From: Planctomycetaceae bacterium
GTDB lineage: Bacteria > Planctomycetota > Planctomycetia > Pirellulales > Thermoguttaceae
Assembly (NCBI GenBank): GCA_009776995.1
Contig: WRMR01000343.1
Coordinates: 1-5,645, forward strand
Direction of reading: 5' to 3'
Length of the DNA stretch: 5,645 nt
How positions within the stretch are numbered: the stretch's first letter is position 1; the number at the start of each line of letters is the position of its first letter. The notes under the pieces were generated by a model that saw only the letters and a program-made list of their open reading frames with translations, was not told the origin of the DNA and did no database searches. The position numbers and the translations under genes are program-made. Positions 4,817 through 5,645 of the stretch are shown one piece after another.

Positions 4817-5645
4817 TTACTTTCTGACCGCAACCATGATTTCCTGGCGATTGAACTGCATCTGTGCGAGCGCAATTTGAGTATATCCCCAACTTTTGAT
4901 GCGTTGGATATAATCAGGAATATCGGCAATTAAGTCCCATTTCACCATTTTTAAAGTCAAGAGAAGCCCCTGAATGGTGATATTCTGGTGCGAGACAAAA
5001 TCTTCGAGTACGTCGAGCGTATAGCCCGGTGCCACATTCATATCGGTGATCACCCAGCGAATTTTACGAAAAACACTACGTTTATGCTGGTTAAGATGAC
5101 CTCGCAAATGTCGAAAACTGGGATGGTTTGTCAAAACAGGCGAAATTTTCGCAGGATCAACCCCGGTGACTTGCGCCCCTCGAGCCAACAAAGCCTGCGA
5201 TGCACCGCCGGGTGCGGCACCAATGTCGAGCCAGTGCGAACCAACACACACAGGCATTCCCGACCAACGCAACGCCTCTTCAAATTTGAGATAAGCACGC
5301 GAAACTGCATCGTATGGCCGTTGCAGATTGACAATACCACCCGGCTGACAGGAACGCCAATCATCAGCGACATGGTAGCCAATATACCATTCCGAAGCTG
5401 ATACGGGGACGACATCCAACACGACTTCCTTGCGTTCCGCCGGACACAGGGCATCATTGGCACCGTGCGCCAGTTTTCCACGGTACGGGCAAGTGTGATA
5501 AAGTTGATTTTGAATTTCGATGCACTTCCGGTCAATATGCGGCTCGAAATCATTGGTTCCCGGCACGGCCAAATCACGCGGAAAGACATGGACACGATCA
5601 ACTCGCAAACCATCGGATATTTCCCAAACCGCTTTGTTTGCCAAG
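4817..5645 (-). CDS. RlmM/FtsJ-like RNA 2'-O-methyltransferase (5' end cut off)
   Basis: This is a SAM-dependent RNA ribose 2'-O-methyltransferase of the FtsJ/RlmM type. The visible part is 275 residues, and the frame runs off the right edge, so the N-terminus is missing. Counting from the first visible in-frame codon (TTG 5644), the SAM-binding motif I is WLDIGAAPGG (138-147), followed by an acidic residue at the end of the next strand (GVDPAK, Asp163). The K-D-K-E tetrad known from FtsJ is present: Lys120 in AYLKFEEAL, Asp201 in ITDMNVAP, Lys232 in TLKMVKWD and Glu268 in NRQEIMV. The LKxEEA, LKxxxKxxxE-like and RxE segments match what I know of RlmM, which modifies C2498 of 23S rRNA in E. 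coli. Residues 1-115 would correspond to the end of an RlmM-like N-terminal (THUMP-type) part, though this region is diverged. RlmM is about 366 residues, so roughly 80-100 may be missing. The substrate base is not proven. A possible terminator follows the gene. Confidence 0.88.
   Translation of the reverse strand, partial: LANKAVWEISDGLRVDRVHVFPRDLAVPGTNDFEPHIDRKCIEIQNQLYHTCPYRGKLAHGANDALCPAERKEVVLDVVPVSASEWYIGYHVADDWRSCQPGGIVNLQRPYDAVSRAYLKFEEALRWSGMPVCVGSHWLDIGAAPGGASQALLARGAQVTGVDPAKISPVLTNHPSFRHLRGHLNQHKRSVFRKIRWVITDMNVAPGYTLDVLEDFVSHQNITIQGLLLTLKMVKWDLIADIPDYIQRIKSWGYTQIALAQMQFNRQEIMVAVRK

Overview
The window carries three protein-coding genes, all on the minus strand, followed by a gene-free, repeat-rich stretch at its left end. 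In transcription order they are: the 3' part of an RlmM/FtsJ-type RNA 2'-O-methyltransferase gene, cut by the right edge (4817-5645); a large secreted repeat protein of about 897 residues (1983-4676); and a secreted protein of about 438 residues with a P/Q-rich linker and a likely alpha-helical toroid-type domain (458-1774). No tRNA, rRNA, transposase, integrase or CRISPR array was seen.

The likely host is a member of the Planctomycetota. This is inference, not proof. It rests on two adjacent large secreted proteins of unknown function with P/Q-rich low-complexity segments, a DxxGxDxY repeat architecture of a kind I associate with that phylum, weak Shine-Dalgarno sites, and intergenic DNA made of short tandem repeats. 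GC content looks moderate.

Layout. Bases 1-92 hold four and a half copies of a 21-bp unit with a perfect palindrome (CTAACGTTAG) and a T6 tract. Bases 93-457 have no convincing gene. They contain a T-rich patch, a run of degenerate 7-bp units (257-305) and four perfect TGAACTT heptamers (332-359). Next come the 438-residue protein gene, a 208-bp spacer, the repeat-protein gene, a 140-bp spacer with a possible terminator for the methyltransferase, and the truncated methyltransferase.

How the genes may relate. The two secreted proteins are co-oriented, both have an N-terminal signal peptide, and both have long P/Q-rich segments. They may act together at the cell surface or in the periplasm, but the 208-bp spacer means co-transcription is not assured. 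The methyltransferase is a housekeeping-type RNA modification enzyme and probably a separate transcription unit.

The most distinctive items are the 12-copy DxxGxDxY repeat domain with an octapeptide R-P-Q-x-Q-P-Q-x tail whose copies differ only at third codon positions, and the helically phased palindrome/T-tract array at the left edge.
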